Source: Paenibacillus sp. HGH0039 (GTDB lineage: Bacteria; Bacillota; Bacilli; Paenibacillales; NBRC-103111). From it: a stretch of DNA of 64,000 nt. Both the position numbers and the translations under genes were made by a program. The notes beneath the pieces were generated by a model. That model was given only the letters and a program-made list of their open reading frames with translations. It had not been told where the DNA came from and ran no database searches. Of this stretch, positions 24,497 through 33,398 are shown in pieces (position 1 is the stretch's first letter; the number at the start of each line of letters is the position of its first letter). The stretch lies in contig NZ_KE150413.1 in assembly GCF_000411255.1 (NCBI RefSeq), positions 1,650,580 to 1,714,579 of the forward strand, written 5' to 3'.

Positions 24497-25498
24497 ATGT
24501 CCATCGGTCAATACGTTAAGCATCAGCAATTAGGACTTTCCGATGAAAGAGTCATTCAAATGTATACATCCATGCTGCTCGCGCGCAAATTCGACGAGCG
24601 GTCCCTGCTTCTGCAGCGTTCCGGCAAAATTGCCTTTCACGTATCGGGCGTAGGACAGGAAGCGGCTCAGGCCGGAGCGGCATACGCTCTTGACGCCGAG
24701 AAAGATTATTTCCTGCCGTACTACCGCGATTACGCGTTTGTTCTTTCGGTGGGCATGACCATGAAGGAACTGATGCTTTCGGTATTTGCGAAAGCGGAAG
24801 ATCCCAACAGCGGCGGCCGCCAGATGCCGGGCCACTTCGGACACCGCAAGCACCGGATCGTGACGGGCTCCAGCCCGGTTACGACGCAGGTGCCGCATGC
24901 GGTCGGGATAGCCCTGGCCGCCAAGATGAAGGGCGACGAGCTTGTCTCCTTCGTGACCTTCGGAGAAGGTTCCAGCAACCAGGGAGACTTCCACGAAGGC
25001 TGCAACTTCGCCGGCGTGCACAAGCTGCCGGTCATTCTCATGTGCGAGAATAACCGGTATGCGATTTCGGTTCCGTACCACAAGCAGGTTGCGGGCAATA
25101 TCGCCGACCGGGCGATCGGCTACGGCTTCCCCGGTGTGAAGGTGGACGGCAACGATCCGCTGGAAGTGTACCGCGTGGTAAAGGAAGCCCGCGAGCGTGC
25201 TCTGCGGGGCGAAGGCCCGACGCTGATCGAGGCGGATTTGTACCGGGTTCCTCCGCACTCCACGTCGGATAACGATCTCTTGTACCGCACGAAGGAAGAA
25301 GTGGAAGAGAACCGCGCCAAAGACGGACTGCCGAAATTCCGTCAATATCTGATCGACTGCGGCATTTGGAGCGAAGAGAAGGACCAGGAGCTGCAGGCTG
25401 AGATTCAGAAGGAAATCAATGAAGCGACAGCCTACGCGGACACGGCTCCTTATCCGACAGGCGAAGATACGCTGAAGCACGTATACGCCCAGGCGTAA
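24497..25498 (+). CDS. bkdAA: Branched-chain 2-oxoacid dehydrogenase E1 alpha
   Basis: This 333-residue subunit uses thiamine diphosphate to decarboxylate the oxoacids of Val, Leu and Ile. The cofactor motif runs from TFGEGSSNQGDFHEG to CENNRYAISVP, with the usual GDG changed to GEG. The phosphorylation-loop-like YRVPPHSTSDN follows. AAGGAGG lies about ten bases before the ATG. The E1 beta gene starts 26 bases after the stop. The products prime branched-chain fatty acid synthesis, the main membrane lipids of this group. Confidence 0.92.
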   Translation: MSIGQYVKHQQLGLSDERVIQMYTSMLLARKFDERSLLLQRSGKIAFHVSGVGQEAAQAGAAYALDAEKDYFLPYYRDYAFVLSVGMTMKELMLSVFAKAEDPNSGGRQMPGHFGHRKHRIVTGSSPVTTQVPHAVGIALAAKMKGDELVSFVTFGEGSSNQGDFHEGCNFAGVHKLPVILMCENNRYAISVPYHKQVAGNIADRAIGYGFPGVKVDGNDPLEVYRVVKEARERALRGEGPTLIEADLYRVPPHSTSDNDLLYRTKEEVEENRAKDGLPKFRQYLIDCGIWSEEKDQELQAEIQKEINEATAYADTAPYPTGEDTLKHVYAQA

Positions 25499-25524
25499 GT
25501 GCAAGAGCAGAGGGAGGCAGCAAC

Positions 25525-26505
25525 GTGGCAGTAATCACCTATTTGGAAGCAATCCGTTCGGCGATGCAGGACGAAATGCAGCGTGACGAAAATGTATTTG
25601 TTTTGGGAGAAGACGTCGGCAAAGGCGGCGTGCTCAACGCGACGAAAGGTCTGCGTGACCTGTACGGCGAAAGCCGCGTTCTTGATACGCCGCTGGCCGA
25701 ATCGGCTATCGTCGGAACGGCGATCGGAGCCGCGATGTACGGGATGAAACCGATCGCGGAAATCCAGTTCGCGGACTTTATTTTTCCGGCGACGAATCAG
25801 ATTATCAGTGAAGCGGCCAAAATCCGCTACCGTTCCAATAACGACTGGAGCTGTCCGATCGTCATCCGCGCCCCTTACGGAGCGGCGGGAGGCGGAGCGA
25901 TTTATCACTCGCAGTGCCCGGAATCGGTATTCTTCGGAACGCCCGGCCTCAAAATGGTCGCGCCGTCGAATCCTTACGACGCCAAAGGGCTGCTTCTGGC
26001 GGCTATCCGGGACCCGGACCCGGTACTTTATTTTGAGCATAAGAAATGCTACCTCTCGCTTTCGGCGGAAGTGCCGGAGGGCGATTATATCGTACCGATC
26101 GGCAAAGCCGAAGTGAAGCGCGAAGGCACGGATTTGACCGTGATCGCGTACGGAATTGCGGTGCACTACGCCCTTCAGGCGGCGGAAGAGCTGGCGAAGG
26201 AAGGCATCAGCGCCCACGTGCTCGATCTGCGCACGATCCAGCCGCTTGACGTCGAGGCGATTCTGGAAGCGGCGGCCAAAACGGGCAAGGTTCTGATTGC
26301 CCATGAGGATAACAAAACAGGCGGGATCGGAGCCGAAGTTGCGGCTATCGTGGCCGAAGAGCTGCTGTACGACCTCGATGCGCCGATCCGCCGGTTATGC
26401 GGCCCGGATGTTCCGGCCGTCGGAATGAACCCGCCGATGGAGAAGTTTTTCCTGCTTAACACGGACAAATTAGCGGACGCGATGAGAGAACTCGCGCAGT
26501 TTTAA
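25525..26505 (+). CDS. bkdAB: Branched-chain 2-oxoacid dehydrogenase E1 beta
   Basis: This 326-residue partner of E1 alpha has the transketolase-like Pyr domain (VFVLGEDVGKGGVLNATKGL, TPLAESAIVGTAIGAAMYG with the catalytic Glu) and C-terminal domain (GIGAEVAAIVAEE). It starts at GTG with GGGAGG about eight bases upstream. The E2 gene begins 15 bases after its stop. Confidence 0.93.
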   Translation: MAVITYLEAIRSAMQDEMQRDENVFVLGEDVGKGGVLNATKGLRDLYGESRVLDTPLAESAIVGTAIGAAMYGMKPIAEIQFADFIFPATNQIISEAAKIRYRSNNDWSCPIVIRAPYGAAGGGAIYHSQCPESVFFGTPGLKMVAPSNPYDAKGLLLAAIRDPDPVLYFEHKKCYLSLSAEVPEGDYIVPIGKAEVKREGTDLTVIAYGIAVHYALQAAEELAKEGISAHVLDLRTIQPLDVEAILEAAAKTGKVLIAHEDNKTGGIGAEVAAIVAEELLYDLDAPIRRLCGPDVPAVGMNPPMEKFFLLNTDKLADAMRELAQF

Positions 26506-26519
26506 TGGGGGAACGCGAT

Positions 26520-27923
26520 ATGAGCGAATCAAAATTCCGGCTGGCCGAAGTGCCGGTGCCTCATCTGGCGGAAAGTCTCGTTTCCGCTACGGTCGGTACC
26601 TGGCTGAAGCAGCCCGGTGACTATATCCAGCAGTACGACGTGCTTTGCGAGCTGTACACGGACAAAGTCAACGTCGAAATGCCCAGCCCGATCGAAGGCA
26701 GGCTGGTCAAAATCCTCGTCGGCAGCGGCGAGACCGCGGCCGTAGGAGACCCGATCTGCCTCCTGGAAGTGCCGGAGACGGCGGAAACGGCTTCCGCGGG
26801 CGCAAGCGGCGGCCCTGCATCGCAGGGAGACTCCGCGGCGGCAATCGCGGAAGACAGCGCCGACCAGAGCATGCGCGGCAGGTACTCGCCCGCCGTGCAG
26901 CGTCTTGCCGCGGAGAACGCCGTGGATCTCGGCCGCGTCAAGGGCACGGGTTTCGGCGGGCGCATCACGCGCAAGGACGTCGAAACCTACATAGCGCAGG
27001 GCGGGGCACAGGCGGCTCCCAGCGGCGGCAGCCAGGCTGCACGGCAGACGCATGCGGCTCCCGCGGCGCAGCAAGCGCCATCCGCGCCGGCGCATCAACC
27101 GTCTGCGGAAGCGCCGGTTGTTAATCCTTACAGACCCGAACCGCAAATTCCGGTGCGCAGCAGCGGCATTCACCTATCGCAGAATCCGCCGACGCCGCTC
27201 GAATTCGACAAGAATTCCGATTCGCGCGGGGAAACGTTCATCGATGTGACGCCGATCCGCAACACGATCGCGAGCCGCATGCGCCAGAGCGTATCGGAAA
27301 TTCCGCACGCCTGGACGATGATCGAAGTGGACGTAACGAATCTCGTGACCCTGCGGAGCAAGGTCAAAGAAGAATTCATGCGCCGCGAAGGGATCAATCT
27401 TACCTATCTTCCGTTTCTTCTGAAAGCTGTGGTCAACGCCATCAAAGACTACCCGATCATGAACTCGGTCTGGGCGGTCGATAAAATCATCATCAAGCGG
27501 GATATCAACCTCGCGCTTGCGGTCGGTACGGAAGAATCCGTTCTGACGCCCGTGATCAAGAAAGCGGATCAGATGAATATCGCGGGACTTGCCCTTGAAG
27601 CGGACACCCTAACGAAAAAGGCCCGCACCGGCAAGCTGTCGTTAAACGACCTGCAGGGGGGCACTTTTACCGTGAACAACACGGGTTCCTTCGGTTCCAT
27701 CCTTTCGCAGCCGATTATCAACTATCCGCAGGCGGCCATCCTGACCTTCGAATCCATCGTGAAAAGGCCGGTCGTGATCCAGGATATGATCGCGGTCCGT
27801 TCGATGGTGAATATCTGCCTGTCGCTGGACCACCGGATTCTGGACGGGGTTATCTGCGGACGCTTTTTACAGCGCGTGAAGGAAAATATGGAAGCCTACA
27901 ATCTTGAAACCAAGCTGTATTGA
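26520..27923 (+). CDS. bkdB: Branched-chain 2-oxoacid dehydrogenase E2 (acyltransferase)
   Basis: This 467-residue core protein has an N-terminal lipoyl domain with the modified Lys in ELYTDKVNVEMPSP, an Ala/Gly-rich linker, the E3/E1-binding domain (RYSPAVQRLAAENAVDL to GRITRKDVETYI), an Ala/Pro/Gln-rich linker, and the catalytic domain ending in the HxxxDG motif SLDHRILDG. It transfers branched acyl groups to CoA. GGGGGA lies ten bases before the ATG chosen. It ends the bkd operon; the convergent prli42 gene follows seven bases later. Confidence 0.93.
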   Translation: MSESKFRLAEVPVPHLAESLVSATVGTWLKQPGDYIQQYDVLCELYTDKVNVEMPSPIEGRLVKILVGSGETAAVGDPICLLEVPETAETASAGASGGPASQGDSAAAIAEDSADQSMRGRYSPAVQRLAAENAVDLGRVKGTGFGGRITRKDVETYIAQGGAQAAPSGGSQAARQTHAAPAAQQAPSAPAHQPSAEAPVVNPYRPEPQIPVRSSGIHLSQNPPTPLEFDKNSDSRGETFIDVTPIRNTIASRMRQSVSEIPHAWTMIEVDVTNLVTLRSKVKEEFMRREGINLTYLPFLLKAVVNAIKDYPIMNSVWAVDKIIIKRDINLALAVGTEESVLTPVIKKADQMNIAGLALEADTLTKKARTGKLSLNDLQGGTFTVNNTGSFGSILSQPIINYPQAAILTFESIVKRPVVIQDMIAVRSMVNICLSLDHRILDGVICGRFLQRVKENMEAYNLETKLY

Positions 27924-27929
27924 GGCGTA

Positions 27930-28031
27930 TTATGAGGTTGTCAGGAAGCTGAGGGAGACCATCAAGGTCGATGCGACCATGCTGAAGAGCATGATGTACA
28001 CGACGATTTTGAACAGACGGTTGCGTTTCAT
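27930..28031 (-). CDS. prli42: Stressosome-associated mini-protein Prli42
   Basis: This 33-residue membrane protein begins MKRNRLFKIVVYIMLFSM and continues as a single helix. That matches Prli42, the Firmicutes miniprotein that in Listeria anchors the stressosome to the membrane. Basic N-terminal residues 2-8 are the part reported to contact RsbR. AGGAG lies eight bases before the ATG on the minus strand. It sits between convergent bkdB and the divergent M20 peptidase gene. Confidence 0.85.
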   Translation of the reverse strand: MKRNRLFKIVVYIMLFSMVASTLMVSLSFLTTS

Positions 28032-28102
28032 ACCAATCACTCCTATTCGGACAAACTTTTCGCTGACTCTATTGTAAACCATCGCAACAACGGAGGGAAC
28101 CC

Positions 28103-29239
28103 ATGATCCAGCAGGAACGGTTAATAAAAGAATTTATCGAGCTTGTACAGGTCGACAGCGTGACGCAATACGAGCAGGAGATCAGTGTCGTCCTGCAGAC
28201 GAAATTCAAGGAACTCGGTCTTTCCATCCAAACGGATGACGCGGCCGAGAAAACCGGCCACGGCGCCGGCAACCTGATTTGTATGCTGGAAGCGAGCGGC
28301 GCGCCGGAATCCACTCCGTGCATTTTCTTTACCAGCCATATGGATACGGTGGCTCCGGGCAACGGAATCAAGCCGCAAATCGGTGAAGACGGAATTATCC
28401 GCAGCGACGGAACCACGATTCTGGGAAGCGACGACAAAGCCGGTATCGCGGCGATGTTCGAAGCTATCCGGGTGCTGAAGGAGCAGAATATCGCTCACGG
28501 TCCGATCCAGTTCGTGATCACGGTAGGAGAAGAATCCGGGCTGAAAGGCGCACGCGCGATGGACCCGTCCGTCATGAAGGCCGAGTTCGGCTATGCGCTG
28601 GACTCTAACGGCGAAATCGGCGAGATCGCCGTTGCGGCTCCGGCCCGCGCCGAAATCAAGATCGTCATGTACGGCAAATCCGCTCACGCGGGTGTGAACC
28701 CGGAAGACGGCATTTCGGCCATTCAGGTGGCAAGCAAAGCGGTATCCCGCATGAAGCTGGGCCGTTTGGATTCGGAGACGACGGCTAACATCGGCAGTTT
28801 CTCCGGCCTCGGTCCCCTTAATGTGGTCTGCGACCGCGTGCTTCTCGAAGCGGAAGCGCGCAGCATCGTCCAAAGCAAGCTGGAGGCCCAGCTCGCCGCG
28901 ATGGAGCAGGCGTGCAAAGACACGGCGGCCGATTTCGGCACGACGTGCGATTTCGAAGCGGATATCGTGTATCCCGCTTTCATGCACGACGAAACATCGC
29001 CGGTTGTGAAGCTGGCCATGAAAGCCCTGGAAGGCATGGGCTGCAAAACCAGCACGTTCCACTCCGGCGGAGGAAGCGACGCGAATATTTTCAACGGCAT
29101 GGGAATTCCTACGGTGAACCTGGCGGTAGGTTACAAGGAAATTCACACCACCAACGAACATATCGCCGTATCCGATCTCGTGAAAACAGCCGAAGCGGTC
29201 GTAGCTATCGTCCGCGAAGTAACGGAACAAGCGAAATAA
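28103..29239 (+). CDS. M20-family metallopeptidase (PepT/YqjE-like)
   Basis: This 378-residue zinc peptidase has the metal ligands in FFTSHMDTVAPG, GSDDKAGIAAM and VGEESGLKGA, the dimerisation domain with the conserved GKSAHAGVNPEDG, and the final metal His in NLAVGYKEIHTTNEHI. It belongs to the tripeptidase T-like group that includes B. subtilis YqjE, which has a similar genomic position. It probably cleaves N-terminal residues from small peptides in the cytoplasm. GGAGG lies eight bases before the ATG, and a strong terminator follows. Confidence 0.9.
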   Translation: MIQQERLIKEFIELVQVDSVTQYEQEISVVLQTKFKELGLSIQTDDAAEKTGHGAGNLICMLEASGAPESTPCIFFTSHMDTVAPGNGIKPQIGEDGIIRSDGTTILGSDDKAGIAAMFEAIRVLKEQNIAHGPIQFVITVGEESGLKGARAMDPSVMKAEFGYALDSNGEIGEIAVAAPARAEIKIVMYGKSAHAGVNPEDGISAIQVASKAVSRMKLGRLDSETTANIGSFSGLGPLNVVCDRVLLEAEARSIVQSKLEAQLAAMEQACKDTAADFGTTCDFEADIVYPAFMHDETSPVVKLAMKALEGMGCKTSTFHSGGGSDANIFNGMGIPTVNLAVGYKEIHTTNEHIAVSDLVKTAEAVVAIVREVTEQAK

Positions 29240-29253
29240 ACAGTCCGAACCAA

Positions 29254-29304
29254 AAAACCTCCATCCCGAAAGGCCTAACGGCCATCCGGATGGAGGTTTT
29301 GTTT
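29254..29304 (+). terminator. Terminator of the M20 peptidase gene
   Basis: AAAACCTCCATCC pairs with GGATGGAGGTTTT followed by GTTTTT. A second perfect 11-bp stem (29334-29344/29360-29370) lies 30 bases on and may belong to the leader of the next gene. Confidence 0.9.
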
Positions 29305-29333
29305 TTGGGTTTCCGTTCTTCCAGTTGTATCAT

Positions 29334-29370
29334 CAAAGACGTACGGCTTCGGAGGAGAAGTACGTCTTTG
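29334..29370 (+). repeat. 11-bp perfect hairpin before the LCP gene
   Basis: CAAAGACGTAC and GTACGTCTTTG flank a 15-base loop that contains GGAGGAG. It is followed by TTTCGGTTT, a weak U-tract. It could be a second terminator or a structured leader of the LCP gene that starts 126 bases later. Confidence 0.6.
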
Positions 29371-29496
29371 TTTCGGTTTCACAAAGTTTCCCGCTTTCTA
29401 CAGAAGATGTTAGGGGCGGGGATCTTTTTTTTGCCGGCGGTTTCCCCATACTACGGATATTGCACATCTTGCAGAATCGGGGGTGAAACGGGACGG

Positions 29497-30522
29497 ATGA
29501 AACGAGAACGCAGAAGAAAACGGTTCTGGCTCTGGGCTGCGCTGCCGCTTGCCCTGCTGCTCGCGGTCGGCGGTTATTACGCGTGGAACGCTTATCACAG
29601 CTGGAATCTGGTGTACAAAGAACGGACCGAAACGGGAGTTCCGCAAACGAATCCGGTGAATCCCGCACCGGTCCGTGAAACCCTTGCCAAACAGACGTAT
29701 GTGTTTCTTATGCTGGGAATAGACTCCGGGAACGTGGAACAGGGGCGTTCGGACACGAACATGCTGGCCGTCGCCGATTCTTCAAGCCAGAAAATAACGC
29801 TGCTTTCGATCCCGCGGGATACCCGGATCCGCATTCAGGGACACGGCAAAGAGAAGCTGGCCCACGCTTACGCTTACGGAGGAGCGGATCTGGCGGTGAA
29901 AACCGTTGAAGCGTTTTTCGGCATCCCGGTAGATTACTATGTGGCTTTTAATTTTAACGGCGTCAAAGAATTCGTGGATACGCTCGGAGGATTGTCGATT
30001 GACGTGGAAAAAAATATGGACTTCGACGACCGGATTACCCATCGTCATGTGTATCTTAAGAAAGGCAGGCAGACGCTGAACGGTCAGCAGACGCTTAATT
30101 ATGCCCGGTACCGGGGAGATGCGGACGGAGATTTCGGCCGAATGCGCCGCCAGCAGCAGGTTGTGCGCGAGCTGCTTACCCAGACGGTTCAATACCGCAA
30201 CGTGGCTAAGATCAATAACCTTCTTAAAATTATGGGAGGCAATGTCCGCATGGACATACCGGCCCGAACCGTTTTCCAGTTTGCGAGCACATTTTCCGCT
30301 CTTACCGGAAACGATGTGGTCACGATGCCGCTTGACGCTGCTACGGCGATGATCGGGGGAGTATCGTATATGAATATAACGGAAAGCGAGCGCAGCCGGG
30401 TTGCGGCCGAATTACAGAGGCTCATCCGTAAACAGCCGGAACCTACCGCGGGGCCTTTACAATCGTACGGGATTCACGATTCGATTGAGCCTGGGGTCGG
30501 AAGCCGGTTCGGAAGGCCTTAA
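29497..30522 (+). CDS. LytR-CpsA-Psr (LCP) family cell-wall glycopolymer ligase
   Basis: This 341-residue membrane-anchored protein has one N-terminal helix (RFWLWAALPLALLLAVGGYYAW in the first 35 residues) and an extracytoplasmic LCP domain with LMLGIDS, RSDTNMLAVAD, SIPRDTRIRI, VDTLGGLSIDVEK and NYARYRGDADGDFGRMRRQQ. The Arg and Asp residues in these motifs bind the pyrophosphate of lipid-linked polymers. LCP enzymes attach teichoic acids or polysaccharides to peptidoglycan. Frames extending further upstream are fortuitous; GGGGGTGA ten bases before this ATG marks the start. Confidence 0.9.
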   Translation: MKRERRRKRFWLWAALPLALLLAVGGYYAWNAYHSWNLVYKERTETGVPQTNPVNPAPVRETLAKQTYVFLMLGIDSGNVEQGRSDTNMLAVADSSSQKITLLSIPRDTRIRIQGHGKEKLAHAYAYGGADLAVKTVEAFFGIPVDYYVAFNFNGVKEFVDTLGGLSIDVEKNMDFDDRITHRHVYLKKGRQTLNGQQTLNYARYRGDADGDFGRMRRQQQVVRELLTQTVQYRNVAKINNLLKIMGGNVRMDIPARTVFQFASTFSALTGNDVVTMPLDAATAMIGGVSYMNITESERSRVAAELQRLIRKQPEPTAGPLQSYGIHDSIEPGVGSRFGRP

Positions 30523-30557
30523 CCGTTTTAGGCTTGCAGGGAGAGGTCAGCGCCGGT

Positions 30558-30695
30558 TCATCCTGATTTTTGTTCCAAGAAAACGACGAGAGGCAAATCG
30601 CGTCCGCCTTTCTGAACGGCGAGCTGAAGATATTGTTTAATTTCCCATGCCTTTCCGACGAGACACAGGCTTTCGGAAGCTGTATAATTTTTCAT
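30558..30695 (-). CDS. mciZ: FtsZ inhibitor peptide MciZ
   Basis: This 45-residue peptide contains CLVGKAWEIKQYLQ; LVGKAWEI is identical to the core I recall for B. subtilis MciZ (40 residues), which caps FtsZ filaments in the mother cell during sporulation. Its place next to nudF is also conserved. The C-terminal half (GGRDLPLVVFLEQKSG) differs and is slightly longer. GAGGAA lies about six bases before the ATG. In B. subtilis SigE drives it; here ACATAAC, 14 bases, CATAGGTT upstream is a weak SigE-like candidate. Confidence 0.85.
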   Translation of the reverse strand: MKNYTASESLCLVGKAWEIKQYLQLAVQKGGRDLPLVVFLEQKSG

Positions 30696-30911
30696 GATTC
30701 ATTCCTCATTTCCGCACTTAGTTTAGGTTAAAACCTATGCGAGTAAGGGACGAGTTATGTCAGCTGTTAAAATAAGGCACAAAACCCTGTATTCATTCTT
30801 TCCCCGTTTTGCCATAATTCAACACAGGGTAAAGCCGTTTTTTTTCAGCCATTTGATATAATAGGGGAGAAAATAAGCGTTTCCGGGATTTACCCGGGGG
30901 AGGAGCGGGAC

Positions 30912-31478
30912 ATGTCAGCTGATCAAAACAATCGGAAATTTGAGGAAGTTACGATAAAAACCGAACCCATCTTCAAGGGGAAAATCATTACGTTGCAGGT
31001 GGATCATGTCCGCCTGCCGAACGGGGAAACGGCCACGCGCGAGATCGTGAAGCATCCCGGTGCGGTGGCCGTTCTGGCATTAACGGACGACGACCGGATG
31101 ATCGTGGTGGAGCAGTACCGCAAGGCGCTGGAAAAAAGCCAGGTGGAAATTCCGGCCGGCAAGCTCGATCCCGGCGAAGAGCCGATCCGGGCGGCGATCC
31201 GCGAACTGGAGGAAGAAACCGGCTACAGTTCGGAGTCGGTCCGTCCGGTCTGCTCCTTTTATACGTCTCCGGGCTTTGCCGATGAAATCCTTCATCTGTT
31301 CGTAGCCGAGAACCTGGTCCGCGGGGAAGCGCGGCCGGACGAGGACGAATTTCTGGAGTGCGAAGCGATCACCCTCCAGGAGGCGAAAGAGCTGATTGCG
31401 CGCGGGAGCATCAGCGATGCCAAAACCATCACGGCCGTATACGCCTGGCAAGCGTACAAGCTGACGGGCTCGTTCTGA
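30912..31478 (+). CDS. nudF: ADP-ribose pyrophosphatase (Nudix hydrolase) NudF
   Basis: This 188-residue protein has a complete Nudix box, GKLDPGEEPIRAAIRELEEETGY, preceded by YRKALEKSQVEIPA, typical of ADP-ribose pyrophosphatases, which hydrolyse ADP-ribose to AMP and ribose 5-phosphate. GGGGGAGGAG lies about seven bases before the ATG. Its TGA overlaps the ATG of the endonuclease Q gene (TGATG), so the two are translationally coupled. mciZ is divergent upstream, as in B. subtilis. Confidence 0.9.
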   Translation: MSADQNNRKFEEVTIKTEPIFKGKIITLQVDHVRLPNGETATREIVKHPGAVAVLALTDDDRMIVVEQYRKALEKSQVEIPAGKLDPGEEPIRAAIRELEEETGYSSESVRPVCSFYTSPGFADEILHLFVAENLVRGEARPDEDEFLECEAITLQEAKELIARGSISDAKTITAVYAWQAYKLTGSF

Positions 31479-32707
31479 TGCTGCGGACGTACTACGCGGA
31501 TCTTCACATTCATATCGGCCGGACGGAGAAGGGAGCCGCAGTCAAGATCAGCGGCGCCCGGAACTTGACGTTCTACAACATTGCCCGTGAGGCGTCCGAC
31601 CGCAAAGGAATCGAGATCGTCGGCATCATCGACTGCCATTCGCCGGCGGTGCAGGAAGAGATCGAGCACTATCTCGCTGCCGGCGAAATGAAAGAGCTGG
31701 CCGGCGGGGGCATCCGGTATCACCAGACCACGGTTCTGCTGGGGAGCGAAATCGAGGTGCGCGATCCGGGTATGGGACCCGTGCATCTGCTTGTTTTTCT
31801 CCCGAAGCTGGCTCAGATGAAAGAGTTCACGGAGTGGATGCGCCCGCGGATGAAAAATGTGGAGCTGAGCTCCCAGCGCATGTATGTCACGGCCAGGGAG
31901 CTTCAGGCCGAAGTGCTCCGGCGGGGAGGCATACTCATTCCCGCGCACATTTTTACGCCGCACAAAAGCATCTACGGCAGCGGGTCGACCCGCATGGAGC
32001 ATATGCTGGATCTGGACGGGCTGGCGGGCGTCGAGCTCGGGCTCAGCTCCGATTCCGAAATGGCGGGCTATTTGCCGGAGCTGGACCGCTACACGTACGT
32101 CACGAATTCGGATGCCCATTCGCTCGGGAAAATCGGCCGCGAGTACAACGAGCTGCGGCTGGCGGAGCCTACGTTCGCGGAGCTGGTGCTCGCTCTCCGC
32201 AGAGAAGGAGGCCGCGCGGTTACCGCGAACTACGGTCTGAATCCGCGGCTCGGCAAATATCACCGCACCTACTGTCTGAGCTGCGAAAGCATCCTGGACG
32301 AGAGCGAGGCGGCCGTTGGAAGGTGCCTGTACTGCGGCAGTCCCAAAGTAGTCCGCGGCGTTATGGACCGCATCATGGAGCTTGCAGACCGCGAGGAGCC
32401 GCATGTGCCGGATTACCGGCCGCCCTATTACTACCAGGTACCGCTGGAATTCATTCCGGGACTGGGCAAAAGAAAGCTGGACCAGCTGCTCGCCAGATTC
32501 GGCACCGAAATGAACATCCTGCACCGGGCAACGCGAAGCGAGCTGGCCGAGACGGTGGGAGACGACATTGCCGGGATGATCCTGGACGCCCGTACGGGCG
32601 TACTCGATCTCCAGGTGGGCGGCGGAGGCACTTACGGTAAAGTCAAAGCGCCGGCGAAAGCGAAGCCGGCTGACAAGGGAACGAACGGGACCCGCGCAAA
32701 CGGATGA
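31478..32707 (+). CDS. Endonuclease Q-family DNA repair enzyme
   Basis: This 409-residue protein starts with a PHP metal-binding domain (YYADLHIHIGR; IDCHSP; GSEIEV; IPAHIFTPH; TNSDAHS), then has a four-cysteine zinc finger (CLSCESI ... CLYCGSP) and a helix-hairpin-helix-like tail (FIPGLGKRKLDQLL). This is the layout of EndoQ, which cuts 5' of deaminated bases such as hypoxanthine and uracil; it is known in archaea and some Bacillota. The basic tail after residue 390 is disordered. It is coupled to nudF by a four-base overlap. Confidence 0.88.
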   Translation: MLRTYYADLHIHIGRTEKGAAVKISGARNLTFYNIAREASDRKGIEIVGIIDCHSPAVQEEIEHYLAAGEMKELAGGGIRYHQTTVLLGSEIEVRDPGMGPVHLLVFLPKLAQMKEFTEWMRPRMKNVELSSQRMYVTARELQAEVLRRGGILIPAHIFTPHKSIYGSGSTRMEHMLDLDGLAGVELGLSSDSEMAGYLPELDRYTYVTNSDAHSLGKIGREYNELRLAEPTFAELVLALRREGGRAVTANYGLNPRLGKYHRTYCLSCESILDESEAAVGRCLYCGSPKVVRGVMDRIMELADREEPHVPDYRPPYYYQVPLEFIPGLGKRKLDQLLARFGTEMNILHRATRSELAETVGDDIAGMILDARTGVLDLQVGGGGTYGKVKAPAKAKPADKGTNGTRANG

Positions 32708-32770
32708 ACACAAACACGGGCCCGTAACAGAAACGATCTAATTCCCGCAAAGGGAGAGGGGAATCTGAAC

Positions 32771-33274
32771 ATGAAGAAAAAGTGGGGCCTGCTTACGGCC
32801 ACCCTTTTGTGCGCCAGCATGCTGGCCGCCGCATGCGGAAGCGGCGGAGCCAAGCAGGATGCGCACGGAGACGGCGCGGCGCATCAAGCCGCCAACGGGG
32901 ACTTGCAGGAGAAGACGGCTTCGTCCGCCGTCCTGCCGAAATTTCTGAACAAGCAGCGCGAAGAAATCCGCCTTGTTTACGAGCTGGCCGGCAAAAACGC
33001 GGACTTGCTGCAGTCCATGCCGTGCTACTGCGGCTGCGGCGAAAGCGCCGGCCACAAGAGCAACCAGAACTGCTTCATCCACGAAACGAATGCGGACGGT
33101 TCCGTCGTCTGGGACGATCACGGGACGCGCTGCGGCATCTGCATGGAGATCGCGGTAAAGGCCGTCTCGCTTAAGAAGGACGGCAAAACGCCGCTGGAAA
33201 TCCGCAAGCAGATCGACGAGACCTATAAAGGCACCGCGGGCAAGCCGACCGATACGCCTCTGCCGGAGGCGTAG
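32771..33274 (+). CDS. PCYCGC-motif lipoprotein
   Basis: This 167-residue lipoprotein has the lipobox LAAAC (Cys22), a His/Gln-rich spacer, and the motif MPCYCGCGES near residue 85 followed by HKSNQNCFIHE and RCGICMEIA. The seven or so cysteines and histidines suggest metal binding, possibly copper, but the family (PCYCGC motif-containing proteins) has no established function. GGGAGAGG lies upstream of the ATG. A terminator follows after about 70 bases. Confidence 0.8.
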   Translation: MKKKWGLLTATLLCASMLAAACGSGGAKQDAHGDGAAHQAANGDLQEKTASSAVLPKFLNKQREEIRLVYELAGKNADLLQSMPCYCGCGESAGHKSNQNCFIHETNADGSVVWDDHGTRCGICMEIAVKAVSLKKDGKTPLEIRKQIDETYKGTAGKPTDTPLPEA

Positions 33275-33342
33275 GATAGGCAGCATCCCGACGCCTGAAA
33301 GCCGCTTCTGCCGGATGACCGCCGGTTGCGAATCGCCGAAGC

Positions 33343-33371
33343 AAAAGCCCTCAAGCCAAGAGGGCTTTTTT
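33343..33371 (+). terminator. Terminator of the PCYCGC lipoprotein gene
   Basis: AAAAGCCCTC pairs with GAGGGCTTTTTT across a seven-base loop. Confidence 0.9.
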
Positions 33372-33398
33372 GCTTTTTTTGCATTGCCGTACGGCTTG

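Noticed and set aside
24530-26304. Long minus-strand frames over bkdAA and bkdAB
   Set aside because: They are antisense to strongly conserved enzyme genes; GC-rich third positions remove stop codons on the other strand.
28912-29496. Upstream extension of the LCP gene
   Set aside because: It overlaps the end of the M20 peptidase gene and its terminator; the membrane anchor and a ribosome site start at 29497.
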